Of a stretch of DNA of 64,000 nt, positions 23,372 through 34,586 are shown one piece after another. Position numbers and translations under genes: made by a program. The notes below the pieces were generated by a model. It was not told the DNA's origin and ran no database searches. It saw only the letters and a program-made list of their open reading frames with translations. The stretch's first letter is position 1, and each line of letters begins with the position of its first letter. Source of the DNA: Plotosus lineatus (lineage: Eukaryota > Chordata > Actinopteri > Siluriformes > Plotosidae); the NCBI GenBank assembly GCA_024760905.1, contig CM045734.1, forward strand, positions 38,069,064 to 38,133,063, in the 5' to 3' direction.

Positions 23372-24160
23372 CTACACGGTCTTCATCCCCTGCAATCCCA
23401 AGTGCCGGAGTTGTCGTTCGGCCCCTTCCCGCCTGGGCTTACTGTTACCTGGGGTGCGGCTCACATTGAGCTGCCTACCATAGCATATTAGCTCTGCTTA
23501 GTTATACATGCCCGAAGGTACTCCGATCTTATAGCTGTCGTAGAGTCGACCAGTCGTAGACGAGCATAGTGCGAGACATGAACAAACAAAACAACAAATA
23601 AAACAAATTAAAATGAACAAAGAAACAATTTGACTCAGAACTCCGCGACTTCGCCCTCTGGGCACTGCCATCTTGAAGACGTCACTCCAACTTCAATGTA
23701 AAAGGACATGAAGAGTACTGTAATAAAGTTTATCCTTTTGGTATTGTTTGTTAAACATGCTACAGAACATAAAATCTCACGCATAAACATGAACTTAGGT
23801 ACTGTACTGGAATAATAATTGAAAAAGATTTTTTAATACAACAGTTCAGAGAAAACCGTCGTTTCTCAAGAGAAAGTCTTATTTCTTCAGAAGAGACATC
23901 CAGTGTTTTCTGTCGCTTAGCCAGAGAAGACGCACAGCGTTTGAGTGGTATAGAGCTTAACTGGTAATTAAAACACACACAAAAAAGAGGCACATTGTCA
24001 ATTTGTGCATGGATGAGGAAAAAGGGGCGGGACATCAGCTCAACCAATCAGGAGAAAGGAGGACAGCCATTGGCTGAATTTGAATCACGTGCCGGTTGCT
24101 CGGCAGTCAGCGAATACTCAAACCGTGGGTGCAAAACCGTGAATAGTCAAGGGCATACTG
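23372..24160. other. Unassigned segment ending in a pogo-like terminus
   Basis: Relatively GC-rich at 23372-23480 and of unknown identity; it replaces the LINE 3' end. The right side ends GTGAATAGTCAAGGGCATACTG followed by TA, which could be a pogo-like right terminus (reverse complement CAGTATGCCCTTGACTATTC). A matching left end was not found. CCGTGGGTGCAAAACCGTG just inside is an imperfect direct repeat. Confidence 0.35.
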
Positions 24161-24551
24161 TAATTCTATTAGGGCATTGAGTGATACTGGCCTGATCTTT
24201 GCCAAAAAAAAAAAATTCTGTATCATGATACCAGTGTTATCATTATATTGTCCATCCTTTGTGAGTCTAGGAGCAGGACTGCAATTGTTCACATGGACTT
24301 TGCATAAGATAATGAAGAAACTAATTATTGTCAACTCGGGTTCAACACTGAACTGTCCTTACATTGGTAGTGTCCATCGGTTAATCATGAGCAAATTACA
24401 AATTTTTACCTTTAATTGAGCTCTGAATATAAATAATTAAATTACTGTAAATTAAATATAGCTCATGCAGCTGCTTTGTTTTATCCATAGTTTCATTTTA
24501 TTAGCTATGATTAAAACTGGATAAATTAGTCAGCCTGAACTCTGCACCTGC

Positions 24552-24552
<1 letters not shown>
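24161..24552. other. No recognisable feature
   Basis: AT-rich spacer without supported features. Confidence 0.5.

Positions 24553-24642
<90 letters not shown>
24553..24642. repeat. (TG)n-(AG)n compound microsatellite
   Basis: About 31 TG units followed directly by about 13 AG units. Confidence 0.95.
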
Positions 24643-24924
24643 TACCTGATTTGAGCCCCAGTGGCCATGCAGCCCAACACAGAATCCGGGCTGTTATTGA
24701 ACCACAGCTGACAGATGAACAGACGAATATAGAGACAGGAAATAGTCTTACTGACAGAAAGCATTTATCGAAAATAGAGGCTGCTAGTGTTCAGATAACA
24801 TTATATACACTTTTCCTTTTCTAATTATACTGAGACACCAGGACAGTTTTGAGCTCATTGGAATTCTGATATTTATAAAGAAAACCTATAGTTCCATGGT
24901 TATCATTCACACACTGAACAGCTC

Positions 24925-25110
24925 ACCAGACCATTGCACACACTCTCACCTAGGGGCAACTGGAACAGCCAATTAGCCTAATGTGCATGTTGTTGGAGGA
25001 AACCGGAGTACCTTCAGGAAACCCACACAAGCACAAGAAGAACAAGAAAACTACACACAGGAACAGCGAACCCAGGACTTAAATCCAGGGCATTCTTGCT
25101 GTGAGGCGGA
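24925..25110 (-). mobile_element. SINE-B fragment
   Basis: Reverse-strand SINE-B body and head: CTCACCTAGGGGCAACTGG, GGAGGAAACCGGAGTACC, AGCGAACCCAGGACTTAA and the head end GCTGTGAGGCGGAAG. The tail is missing. Confidence 0.7.
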
Positions 25111-26225
25111 AGTGATTTCTTCGTTGTCGTGTACATGAACATACAGGAAACCAAGCAATCAGAGACAATCATTATACATCACAATTCTGTCAGGAGTGAA
25201 ATTTCCTGTGTAAATCTCTCTCGGCCTCAGGCTTTTCCTCACGTGTATCTTTCCTCAGAACATCATAAATTAGGTTGAGAGACGTTTAGTAATTTAGTGG
25301 ATATAATATGCATGCTCAGGGATCAGGGGAATGGCCTTATATCTTACATTATGAGTTTTTTTTCCCCCTCAAAATAATATACTGAGCTTTCGGCACCTCG
25401 CAGGTGTTTAAACCAAAGCGTCCCCTGAGTGAGGGAGAAATGTGTAGCAGTTTGTTTGGATTGGAAAGCGTCTAGGCTATTCTTAGCCACGTCTGGGGAA
25501 CCTTTCGGGAATGTTCTACATTTGAGGCGTTTTTTTTTTTTTATTCCCTCTCTTTTTAAAAAGTGTGTAGTGCTTCACTTCAGTGTGTCGGCTCACATTT
25601 TGACCAAAAGAGGGATTTTATTAGAAACTGGCACTGTTTTAAAGTGACGGAGTTAGTTACTGGAATAAAAATGATAGTCATTTCTTTGGTTTTAATCTTT
25701 GTTACTCAATCAAAAAAAAAAAAAAAAAAAAAAAAAAGCTTGCACTTTAATATGTTGCAAGTGTTTTTCCAGGAGATACTGCCTGAAAACTACTGCAGTC
25801 GATCCTTTCTCTTTCTCTGGATGTCTTTTTCTCATTCCATTTATGTTTCATACGCATCCAAGAAGCACATCTGATTAATTACCTATATGCACCTTCTACA
25901 TAAAGCCTGTTATTGTTTCTCAGACTGGCATGATCTAATCTCTGCAGTCTGAGTTGTATTATTACCAGCCAATGTGACATTAGTTTCTGCCCAGGAAGCA
26001 GAGGAGGAATATGTTTCAGCTCTGAGATGAAGTTGAGCTTTTTCCAGACCACATACAAATACTAATCAAACAAGAATGAGCATTAAAGCAAAGCACCATG
26101 TTCCTGCTGCTCGTCTCTGCTCAGTGGCCTGCTGCTCTACTGCTAATGGACGAGGCCTGTCTACTGCAGTATACTTAGTGATGAAAATCACTTCATCTGG
26201 CAACACTCAAACCCTGCAGCTGCAT
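25111..26225. other. No gene; poly-A tract
   Basis: Holds a poly-A run at about 25711-25737. No supported gene. Confidence 0.5.
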
Positions 26226-26226
26226 G

Positions 26227-26263
<37 letters not shown>

Positions 26264-26305
26264 AGTACGTGCATATTCAAGTGCAGGCCTGTGAGGATGT
26301 AAAAG

Positions 26306-26379
<74 letters not shown>
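26226..26379. repeat. Two (GT)n arrays 50 bp apart
   Basis: (GT)n at 26226-26258 and a longer (GT)n at about 26309-26379. They are separated by GAGTACGTGCATATTCAAG and further non-repetitive bases. Confidence 0.95.
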
Positions 26380-26381
<2 letters not shown>

Positions 26382-26934
26382 TATGTAGGTTTGTGTATAA
26401 ATGTGAGAAAGTATATGTGTGTGTGTTTCTGCAACAGTCAAAATGAGCACATCCTTCAGGGGATTTCCTTGGATTGATTCGATGGAAAATCTGTATGCTA
26501 AAACTCTGAAATCAAATTCTTACTTTTCGCTCTTCTTTTTAAAATAGCTCTTTTTCCAGGCACAGTAATGGCTGATTGTGTTGTAACTCGGCCTAATAAA
26601 GTCACACAGAGTATATTTATTGATGTTTCTTAATAACTTACTTGCTCAGGTATTTTGCTTATCTAGGTTTTAACTTATCTTTACGTCATTCCTACATACT
26701 TACATCATAACTTAATGATTTACAAAAAAAAAGAAATTACTAACATCTACCTTAATACTTTATGTACATTGCTATACTTACCACTTACTTTACTTATATA
26801 CTTATGACCGTATCTGTCTATGTATAGCCAGAGGCCGGTGCTTATCTGAAGTCCGACCCATGAATGATTCACAAATAACGCAACTGCCTGTGGACCTGTT
26901 TAATTTTATACCACTTATGTCATTCCTCATCTAG
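26380..26934. other. No recognisable feature
   Basis: AT-rich sequence without a supported gene or repeat. Confidence 0.5.
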
Positions 26935-27103
26935 TGTGATGATGCCAACAGATTGAACAAACTGATCCGTAAGGTTGTGGCGATGGAGTTGGACTCTGAC
27001 AGTAGTGTTGTCGGAGAGGCGAATGTTTTCCAAAATAAAAACAATATTGAACAATACCTCCCACCCACTTTACAACCTGCTGATCAGACACAGGAGCACA
27101 TTC
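26935..27103 (+). pseudogene. Rex1-like LINE, C-terminal remnant
   Basis: One frame reads DDANRLNKLIRKVVAMELDS, then diverged residues and a region whose DNA resembles the CACCCACTGCACAACCTGCTG segment, ending in EHIQ and a stop. The R-L-N-K-L-I-R-K block followed by a short stretch to the 3'UTR matches the C terminus of Rex1/L2-like fish LINE proteins as I remember them. The 3' tail appears to resume after the MITE insertion at about 27694-27765, where a repeated GATTCTGATTCTGAT is seen. Assignment by motif only. Confidence 0.55.
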
Positions 27104-27628
27104 AGTGAGTGACTGATATCTGTCTGTATGTGTGTGTATTTATATTTTATTTACATCTTATGCATTATTTTTTAATGTTTAATTGTTATTATAAGCATTT
27201 ATAGCAGGGCTGACAAACTCATGCCACAAAGGGCCATTTGGCTGCAGGTTTTTGTTTCAACCAAGCAGCAGCACACCTGACTTGGCTCATTTAATTAAGT
27301 GATTTGAGTCTTCAGGCAGTTGATTGGTCAATCTTTGTGCTCTGTCCAGAGGCTGACCAATCAACTGCCTCAAGACTCAAATCACTTGATTAAATGAGCC
27401 AAGTCAGGTGTGCTGCTGCTTGGTTGAAACAAAAACCTGCAGCCACATGGCCCTTTGTGGCATGAGTTTGACACCCCTCATTTATAACATTGAATATATA
27501 TTTATTGATATTACATATACATGTATGTATACGTCAGTCGGGGGGGTGTTGATCCTACTTCGCGAAATTTGGTGGTCGCTGGGGGGGAATCTTGGTCCCA
27601 AGTAACCGTGGAACGTGAGGGATCCCTG
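27104..27628 (-). mobile_element. MITE1 copy carrying a hAT fold-back
   Basis: Minus-strand MITE1 whose 5' terminus GAGGGATCCCTG ends at 27628, followed by TA. The interior matches other copies (CAATAAATA, TATACGTCAG). It is interrupted at 27205-27479 by a palindromic hAT MITE and lacks its 3' terminus. It lies between two parts of a Rex1-like LINE tail. Confidence 0.75.
27205..27479. mobile_element. Palindromic hAT MITE
   Basis: The left arm CAGGGCTGACAAACTCATGCC and the right arm GGCATGAGTTTGACACCCCT (20 bases) pair over most of the 275-bp element, so it would fold into one long hairpin with a loop near TTGTGCTCTGTCC. The flanking 8-mers ATTTATAG (27197-27204) and ATTTATAA (27480-27487) are a hAT-size target duplication with one change. 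Confidence 0.85.

Positions 27629-27632
<4 letters not shown>

Positions 27633-27694
<62 letters not shown>
27633..27694. repeat. (TA)n microsatellite
   Basis: About 60 bp of TA repeat directly after the MITE1 terminus. Confidence 0.95.
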
Positions 27695-27699
<5 letters not shown>

Positions 27700-27973
27700 T
27701 CCCCTTATATTGAAACTATATTATGCTATTATGCTTTACTTGTTATCGAATAAGATTCTGATTCTGATCTGGTGCAATGTGAATGTGATAATCCTACCAT
27801 CACCTGGGCCTCTCAGTAAAGCCCACTCTGAAAGTGCGGGGACAGCTAGCACATGAACATCACATTTAAATTTTATGTTTATTTTTCCATGATATAATAT
27901 TTATCCTCATCTAACATTTGCTTTTAACCTTTTATATTTTCATTTAACATTTGCATACAAGCACACTATTCAT

Positions 27974-28340
27974 GTCTGTCTTTGTTTTGGCTTTTTCCCT
28001 TTTTACTCGGGAGTCGCCACAGCGAATCATCTGATTCGCACGTTTGATTTGGCAGAGGTTTTTACATCGGATGCCCTTCCTGTCACAACCCTTTTTAGCA
28101 AGGGACAGAAACACGCTGACGACTTTGCAGCTACTCTTTACGAAAGTCAGCAATGGTTCTTTTACATGCCTCACACCATAGACAGTGAGAGACATGGCCC
28201 ACCTTTGATAACCCAGTTAGCTGCACTGGGGGGGTGGGGGGGGGTGGTGGGCAGTGACAGCCTTTGTGGAGAGTGGGACTCGAACCCCCAACCTTTGGAT
28301 CAGCGATCCTCGCCCTATACCACTTGACCATCACTGCCCC
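27974..28340 (-). mobile_element. SINE-A, RTE-tail form, 18-bp TSD
   Basis: Full-length minus-strand copy from the AAAGACAGAC-like tail to the head. The perfect target duplication TACAAGCACACTATTCAT at 27956-27973 and 28341-28358 fixes both ends. Of the RTE-tail copies it is one of the best preserved. Confidence 0.95.
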
Positions 28341-28461
28341 TACAAGCACACTATTCATAAATGCAAATAATAAGAAACTTTCAAATTATTACTCATGGAA
28401 AAATAAAATGACATCAGTGAAATTATCTGTTTTTTTTTTTTTTTTAAACACAATAGAACCA

Positions 28462-28810
28462 GGGCAGTGGTGGTCTAGTAGTATAGGGCGCTGGATCGCT
28501 GTGCCAAAGGTTGGGGGTTCGAGTCCCACTCTGCACAAGGTTGTCACTGCCCCCCCCCCCAGTGGAGCTAACTGGGTTATCAAAGGCCAGCCATGTCTCC
28601 CACTGTCTATGGTGTGAGGCATGTAAAAGAACTATTGCTGACTTTCGACAAGAGTAGGCTGCAAAGCCGTCAGCGTGTTTCCGCCCTGCGATGGCCTGGC
28701 GAGCTGTCCAGGGTGTACTCTGCCCTCGCCCAAAGTTGGCTGGGATGGGCGCCAGCCTCCCCGCGACCCAAGTTAGGATTAAGCGGGTACAGAAAATGAA
28801 CTGAACTGAA
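28462..28810 (+). mobile_element. SINE-A, L2-tail form
   Basis: The SINE-A head and body are intact up to GTCAGCGTGTTTC (28671-28682). The sequence then switches to CGCCCTGCGATGGCCTGGCG, the 3' module of SINE-B, ending ACAGAAAATGAACTGAACTG. The target duplication AATAGAACCA at 28452-28461 and 28812-28821 confirms that this is one insertion unit and not two neighbouring fragments. Confidence 0.95.
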
Positions 28811-28821
28811 CAATAGAACCA

Positions 28822-29834
28822 CAATCCTTGCCAAACATTTCAGTTAAAACCTATTGCCCAAATTTAATTTGAATAAGTATTAGGTTTAGTCGTGATGATA
28901 AAAGTCGAACTGTGGATCACCAACTCCACAGATGAGAGCCGTTGAAAATCAAAAGCCAACTGATGCAATATTGATCACTGTTTTTCATTCTTCTGTGGGT
29001 TTATCGTCAAGATTATTCAAGTCCTACCATTTTTTCTGCTTCTGCCTGCAGCTTGCTAATGAAAGGAGTAATGTGTGTCAGCAATTCTTACCTGAAGGGC
29101 TTCAGTCAATGCTAGGATTTCACTTGTAAAACTCAGAGTGTGTGACATGAGCTCACTCACACGTGCATTGCTGCCGGTGCTGCATACCAGAGATAGACGC
29201 TGCCACTCATCTCCTCATGCACTAAAGTGTAAAATAGACAGAGGGGGAAGTGAAGCATGCCTTAATGAGCGAAGGAATGAATTGTGAAATTTTGGGACTG
29301 AAACCAGTTGATAGATGGTGTGATTGGCATGCTCTGCTGTGCTCCCTTCCCCCTCACTGCCCCCACCCCCCCCTCTCTCTTTCCTTCAGATGTTGTGCAC
29401 CCCCGCTTCCTGTCATACTGCCAGACACAAGCATCTGGCTCACACTGGATCTGTCATCCTGTCAGTGCAGAGACGCAATTAAAAGAGGGATGAGGACCTA
29501 TGTTCAAATTAATGATGGCACCTTTGCTTTTTTTAGGACATTCACTGGCTACATTTATTGCCCATCTTGACCTTGGTCTCAGTGACCTTTTTCTATGCCA
29601 GGTTTATTACTTTTTTTTGCTGACTTTTTTATTCCTCCTCAATCACATTGCACAATTGTGATCTCTGTTCATCCAGCCTCATGTGAGATGCATATATGTC
29701 CCGGAAATTTATGTTGATCATCTATAAAATAGACCAAATTAAGTCAGTACACGCAACTCAGCCACTAAAACAAGTGTGTACACGGCGTGTACTGGTGTGT
29801 ACCTACCACTGCAGCACTGTATATATATATAAAA
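28822..29834. other. No supported feature
   Basis: A good acceptor-like stretch (TTTTTTCTGCTTCTGCCTGCAG ends near 29050) precedes a 26-codon open stretch ending in a stop, but no donor, homology or partner exon supports an exon. Otherwise featureless. Confidence 0.4.
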
Positions 29835-30469
29835 ATTCAGTATACGAAAAGCATTTACCTAAATTTTTGTCATCTGTATACGAAACAAGTTCTTCTTACG
29901 AAAAGCGCCAAACGCACCATTCAAACATAAAAATGCTCCATTCAAACATTCAAACAACGCGCGAGTTGCTTTCTCATCGGCTGGCTCCCAACATCCCACC
30001 CCGCTGGCCTCCCATTGGCCAGGAGGGAGCTGAATCTCCAGAGTACTGTTCCTATAATGCTTGTTTGTCACACACGTAAAGGAGAGATGTAGAGATGTAC
30101 TGTTGGTTCGGGAGTTTTTTTGAAAGTGCTCACTGCAGCATATTTTTTGTTTTTTAAGTTGTTTAATTCAGTAAATGTTTAATAAATATGGCGTGCTCCG
30201 CTAAATGTGGGCAAAACGCAGCTCATCCGGACCTCCGATCACTCAAGCAAACAGGTGAATGTTGTGTACTAAACAAGTATTCAAAGTGCACTTAACTGCT
30301 TGACAGATCGGAGGTCCAGATGAGTCGCACCCTGTCTCAAAAGCTCCGGCGTCGGCTGAGATGCCGCCCGCATTCAGTGCCACTCGCAGCCAATGCCGGA
30401 CAAATGTGGCGTGGTCCGCTGAGTGTGGGCGGCTTCACGATGTATGTATGTATGTATGAGTATATATGT

Positions 30470-30473
<4 letters not shown>
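29835..30473 (+). mobile_element. Tigger/pogo-like fragment
   Basis: Shares ATACGAAACAAGTTC, CACCATTCAAACAT, CATCCCACCCCGCTGGCC and ACTAAACAAGTATTCAA with the composite at 6338-8085, in the same order. Both termini are degraded or absent. The right side contains two imperfect copies of ATGTGGCGTGGTCCGCTGA-like sequence. No ORF. Confidence 0.6.
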
Positions 30474-30530
<57 letters not shown>

Positions 30531-30574
30531 GTGTATATAATGTATATATATATATTTATATATATATATATACA
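30474..30574. repeat. (TA)n microsatellite, interrupted
   Basis: TA repeats at 30474-30527 and 30541-30574, split by ATGTGTATAATG-type sequence. Confidence 0.9.
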
Positions 30575-31042
30575 GTATATGTAGCACAGCTTGTTTTGTA
30601 TGTGACACCTCAAACAAAGCTTAAAGCTTCAGAGCTACTGGAAGTGCTGCCCTCTTTGTGGTTGCATAGTAAACCAAAGACTTTCAGGAAAGCCTTGAAC
30701 CTCATCACATCACTCATTTCTCATATCTCAATCAACAATCAAACAAATCTGTAATTTTTTTTCAATACTTGTGTTTACTGGTGTGGAGAGCTGAAACTGA
30801 GAACAAAGCAAGCAGTGCAGCGTGGAAACCAATTTTGGTTCATTAAATCCTTTGAATGGTTTTTCCTTCGTTTTCATTCTGATGAAATACTTTCGACATA
30901 TCTAAACATTTCATTGAGCCCTCCTTAAACCCACCTTTTAGATGATTTTTATTTCAGTTGAGTTGTATTGATCTATAACTCATATAATGGTGGGATGGAA
31001 AAAACCCATATTTTCAAGGTCAAATAAAGCTGAAAAGCATCT

Positions 31043-31083
<41 letters not shown>

Positions 31084-32472
31084 ATAAAGCTTTTCAAGTA
31101 AGGCCTACATCCATCAAAAAAAAATGCTCCAGTGCCTCTCAGTGTGTTTAGTATTAGCGTTGTGTTATTAGGGTGGTGTCTGGAGACGGTGTTTCAGGTG
31201 TGTCATTGGTGTACTTTTATCTTTGTTCACATCTACATTGCTATCATTAGCATGTTGTTTATATTTATTTAATGACAAAGCAATCCTTTACTGAAGGCCA
31301 AAACTACCTGATTTACACAGAATTTACTTTTTACTCAAAGAGGACCGCAAATCACAGAAGAGACCGACAAGCCACATTCTGTATTTATCACTTACGGGAA
31401 AAGCTGCTTTTATGTCTGTGAAAAGACTATCATTTGTTTTTTTTCCGATGAAGTAAATTTTCACTGTGATGTGCCACATTTTCAGCTTCATATGGATCCT
31501 TCTATTACTCCGTCATGAGTAAGGAATGAGTCAAGGTGAGAGTGTCATTATGGGAGTATTATATCTGCAGATATGCTGCACTGCTCTTGTCAGGATTTAT
31601 AATGCTTGGATGAGGAATCCTCTGACACACTGCGGCCTCATCATGTTTCAGAGAGCTATTTTAGATATCATCTAGAGCATTGAAGTCATTGGAGTTAGTA
31701 TTAGGAACTGTTTGCTCGTATGATTGGCTGCCTGCTGCCTGTCCGAGCCAGATTAAGAACCTGAGGTTACAGTAGCACTGAAAAAACCTTTACTGGGACA
31801 TCCTTCAACTTAATTGAAAAAAATGTAGACTCCGCTTCTTTAATTTAATTGGAAGGTCACCAGTCATGTAGTGCCAACAAACCTCTGATTAGCTCCCTCA
31901 TATCATTTTTAAACTGCTTGAATATCCCCTGTTTGACACCCTGACTTTCTGAATGTCATGTATCACATATGGCATAGTGTGCAGATTTCTTTCCTTTTCT
32001 TCATGATGATGAAAAACACTGACATTGAAGTGTTTTATTGCAGCTACAAAAACAAAGTACTGGTAATCATTTATGGTTCAATTACTTATTTTATTTTATG
32101 CGGAGTTAGACTACACCCATAAACAAGGGAAAAAAGAAACAAATTGAGAAAAGAATAAGCTTTAAGTGGAGTTAAAACAAAGCATTAGTCAGAAAATTTG
32201 CAAGAATTAAAAATACTGATCATGAGGCCTGTACCACTATTTTCTTGCTGCTGGAGAAATATGCTGTGGGCAAAAAAAAAAAAAGTAAACTGTACATATA
32301 CTTTTTCTATTCAACGTTATTGATACGTGTATTCAAGTTATGAAAAATAAAAATAAATGTATGATCTGAAAGCCTTTATGTGCAAAAATTTCCAAAAATA
32401 TCTTTTACCTTTTATCCTTAATGTTTTTTCATTATTTGGTAATCTTTCACAAGTGATGAGGCCGATCTCAAC
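30575..32472. other. No gene; poly-T run
   Basis: Unique-looking AT-rich sequence with a 38-40 bp poly-T run at 31044-31082. Confidence 0.5.
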
Positions 32473-32614
32473 CAATGTTCCCTATAAGCTGCACGCGTGT
32501 GCAATTGCTTACTGGTGTTACGCTCTCCGCGCACACACATTTTACGCTGCGCACAAAAAATAGAAATCCCACCTGAAGTGAAAATCAAATAAACATATAA
32601 CTATTCAGTCTGTG

Positions 32615-32946
32615 GCGGCACGGTGGCGTAGTGGTTAGCACTCACAGCAAGAAGGCCTGGCTTCGAGTCCCGGCATGGGCGTTTCTGTGCGGAGTTTGCA
32701 TGTTCTCCCCGTGCTCGGGTGGGTTTCCTCTGAGTACTCCAGTTTCCTCCCACAGTCCAAAAACATGCACAGTAGGCTGATTGGCTGTTGTAAATTGCCC
32801 TTAGGTTTGCATTGTGCTGAAGGCAATGGCAAACCACTGCTCTATCCTTGCCAAGAAAACCTCCATGAAGATGATAATCAAGGCGTTATCCTTCATGGCA
32901 GGTTGCCCAGACTAATCCTACGACTCGAAAGGTACCAGACCAGACC
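32615..32946 (+). mobile_element. SINE-B head with BovB-like 3' end
   Basis: Head GCGGCACGGTGGCGTAGTGG with B-box GCTTCGAGTCCC and the usual SINE-B body to GATTGGCTGTTGTAAATTGC. The 3' half is not the L2-like module but GGCAATGGCAAACCACTGC and CTTGCCAAGAAAACC, ending CGACTCGAAAGGTACCAG. This resembles the 3' ends of RTE-BovB-dependent SINEs of amniotes. A perfect 12-bp duplication, ATTCAGTCTGTG, at 32603-32614 and 32947-32958 shows that both halves were inserted together. Confidence 0.85.
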
Positions 32947-33048
32947 ATTCAGTCTGTGTTATTTTGGAATGTGATTCAATGAGTGAGGGGCAACTGGTTG
33001 CTCCAGCCAATGATGTGATTCAGATACGTACTGATACACCAAATCAAC

Positions 33049-33375
33049 TTGATTGACAATGACAACGTCTTTATGGGCCGCCCGCCATCTGTGTTTTTAG
33101 CTAGCCAAACGGTGACTAATGTAAAGAGAAGAAGACACGTGAGATACGCTGCAAAACGAACGGGCATCGACACATCCCCTCACGAAGATGGAAATGGCTG
33201 TCTGAGTTTGTGCAAACAGAAGAAAAAAAAGATGAAACTGGATGATATTTTTTTCACCCATAAACATTTGGATCAGCTGATGTGCATAAAGTCAAAGCTG
33301 CAAGCAGATGAGGCCATCACCCTGGACAACGTGTATAAACACTGGAGAGATGAGAAAAACAGACAGGAATATTAA
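33049..33375 (+). pseudogene. hAT-internal ORF, unassigned domain
   Basis: 108 codons with a basic patch (VKRRRHVRYAAKR), a K-rich stretch (KQKKKKMKLDDIF) and DEAITLDNVYKHWRDEKNRQ before the stop. It lies between hAT-like termini and is probably the N-terminal part of the transposon's protein. I see no complete zinc finger and cannot name the domain. The frame is open upstream of the methionine, so the start is arbitrary. Confidence 0.4.
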
Positions 33376-33523
33376 GGTGAATAGATTTGTGATCATCTAG
33401 TGTCATTTATTTAGATTTTTCATTTATGGGTGTTGATCATTAAATACTGGAGTTTCTGAGTAGTAGCTAACAATTGTGTCATCGTGTACTTTATTCTGCA
33501 GACAAAGAGTTACGGGACTGTCT

Positions 33524-33712
33524 CCCAGACCACAGTAGGACCCTGTCTCCCAGTGGACAGCAGGATTATCTTCCAGGTGACAGTAGGAGGACCATCTCTC
33601 CCCCAATGGATGGACTGAAGAACTCTCTTTCAGACCACAGTAGGACACTCTCTCTCAACCAATGGACAGCAGAAGTGTCTACCAGACCACAGTAGGACCC
33701 TCTCAGCCAGAA
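33524..33712 (+). repeat. Degenerate ~50-bp tandem repeat
   Basis: About 3.5 units, each with CAGACCACAGTAGGACCCT followed by CTCTC and CAATGGACAGCAG-like sequence. Unit lengths vary between roughly 48 and 57 bp. One frame stays open through most of it (S-R-T-L-S-P-type repeats), so it may have been coding in the parent hAT element. Confidence 0.7.
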
Positions 33713-34136
33713 AGAGCTTCACACACACCAACATTTCAAACTCGTACTTGTAATACAAGTCAGAGCTTCACAATGAAAATTGAGTTTATAGTTGGCTTGG
33801 TTGGCTATTTATGTTTTGCTGTAGTTAAAAGCAAACATTTATACTTCGAATAATGTTATCATAGTAGACAGATTAATGAGTATGTTGTCCTTTTCATTGT
33901 AAGCTTGGTAAAGCACTTAATTAAAAGAATTCTAACAGAAATATAAATGCTGCATTTTGATTCTATTAATAAATCGTGCTACAGGTACTTGGGTGGATGC
34001 GATACTGGCCTGACCACATTGCACACGTCTGATGTTGCTCACAGTAGTCCAAGGGACCGCTCACGGAGTTGATGTGTTTGCTCAGAGACATAGAAAATTA
34101 GAGGGAACATTGCTCACAACCCTGATAACAAGCTCC

Positions 34137-34137
34137 A

Positions 34138-34179
<42 letters not shown>
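34137..34179. repeat. (AAT)n microsatellite
   Basis: About 14 AAT units. Confidence 0.95.
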
Positions 34180-34183
<4 letters not shown>

Positions 34184-34586
34184 ACCAGAAATGACAGGCA
34201 TCGACAGGTATAATACAGTATGCAGTCAGGTAAGTCCCAAGGAAAAGTGGGAAGAAAATGTTATCCAAAACTGTATGTTTAGTAATTTGAGACTTGGGCC
34301 TTTTTTTTTTTTACTGTTTTAAAGAATTGAACTACAGTATTTCAGTGTTCAAGAGAAATAATTTTCACAGTGTCTTAATGGAAGCAAATGGTTGTTAATT
34401 AAAGGATTATCAACAGCATTTTCAACCTCTATCTCTCAATATCTTTAATTATTCATGCAATAATTATTAGTTCTGTAGTCACAATATATTTTGGGACTTG
34501 TATGGTAGATGCTTCATATGAACTGGACATAATTAAAAAGTAAATGTGTTATAAACCAAAACAATTAATGCGTGTATTAAACATTT

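Larger units (their letters stand above)
32473..34112 (+). mobile_element. hAT-type relic with CAATGTTCCCT termini
   Basis: The left terminus CAATGTTCCCTATAAG and the right terminus TTAGAGGGAACATTG form inverted ends. The flanking 8-mers ATCTCAAC and CTCACAAC agree at 6 of 8. It contains a chimeric SINE (32615-32946), an ORF at 33049-33375 and a degenerate 50-bp tandem repeat (33524-33712). The 8-bp duplication size supports hAT; the catalytic domain is absent. Confidence 0.65.

Noticed and set aside
29030..29129. Terminal exon after a good acceptor site
   Set aside because: 26 codons without homology and no polyadenylation context that I can support.
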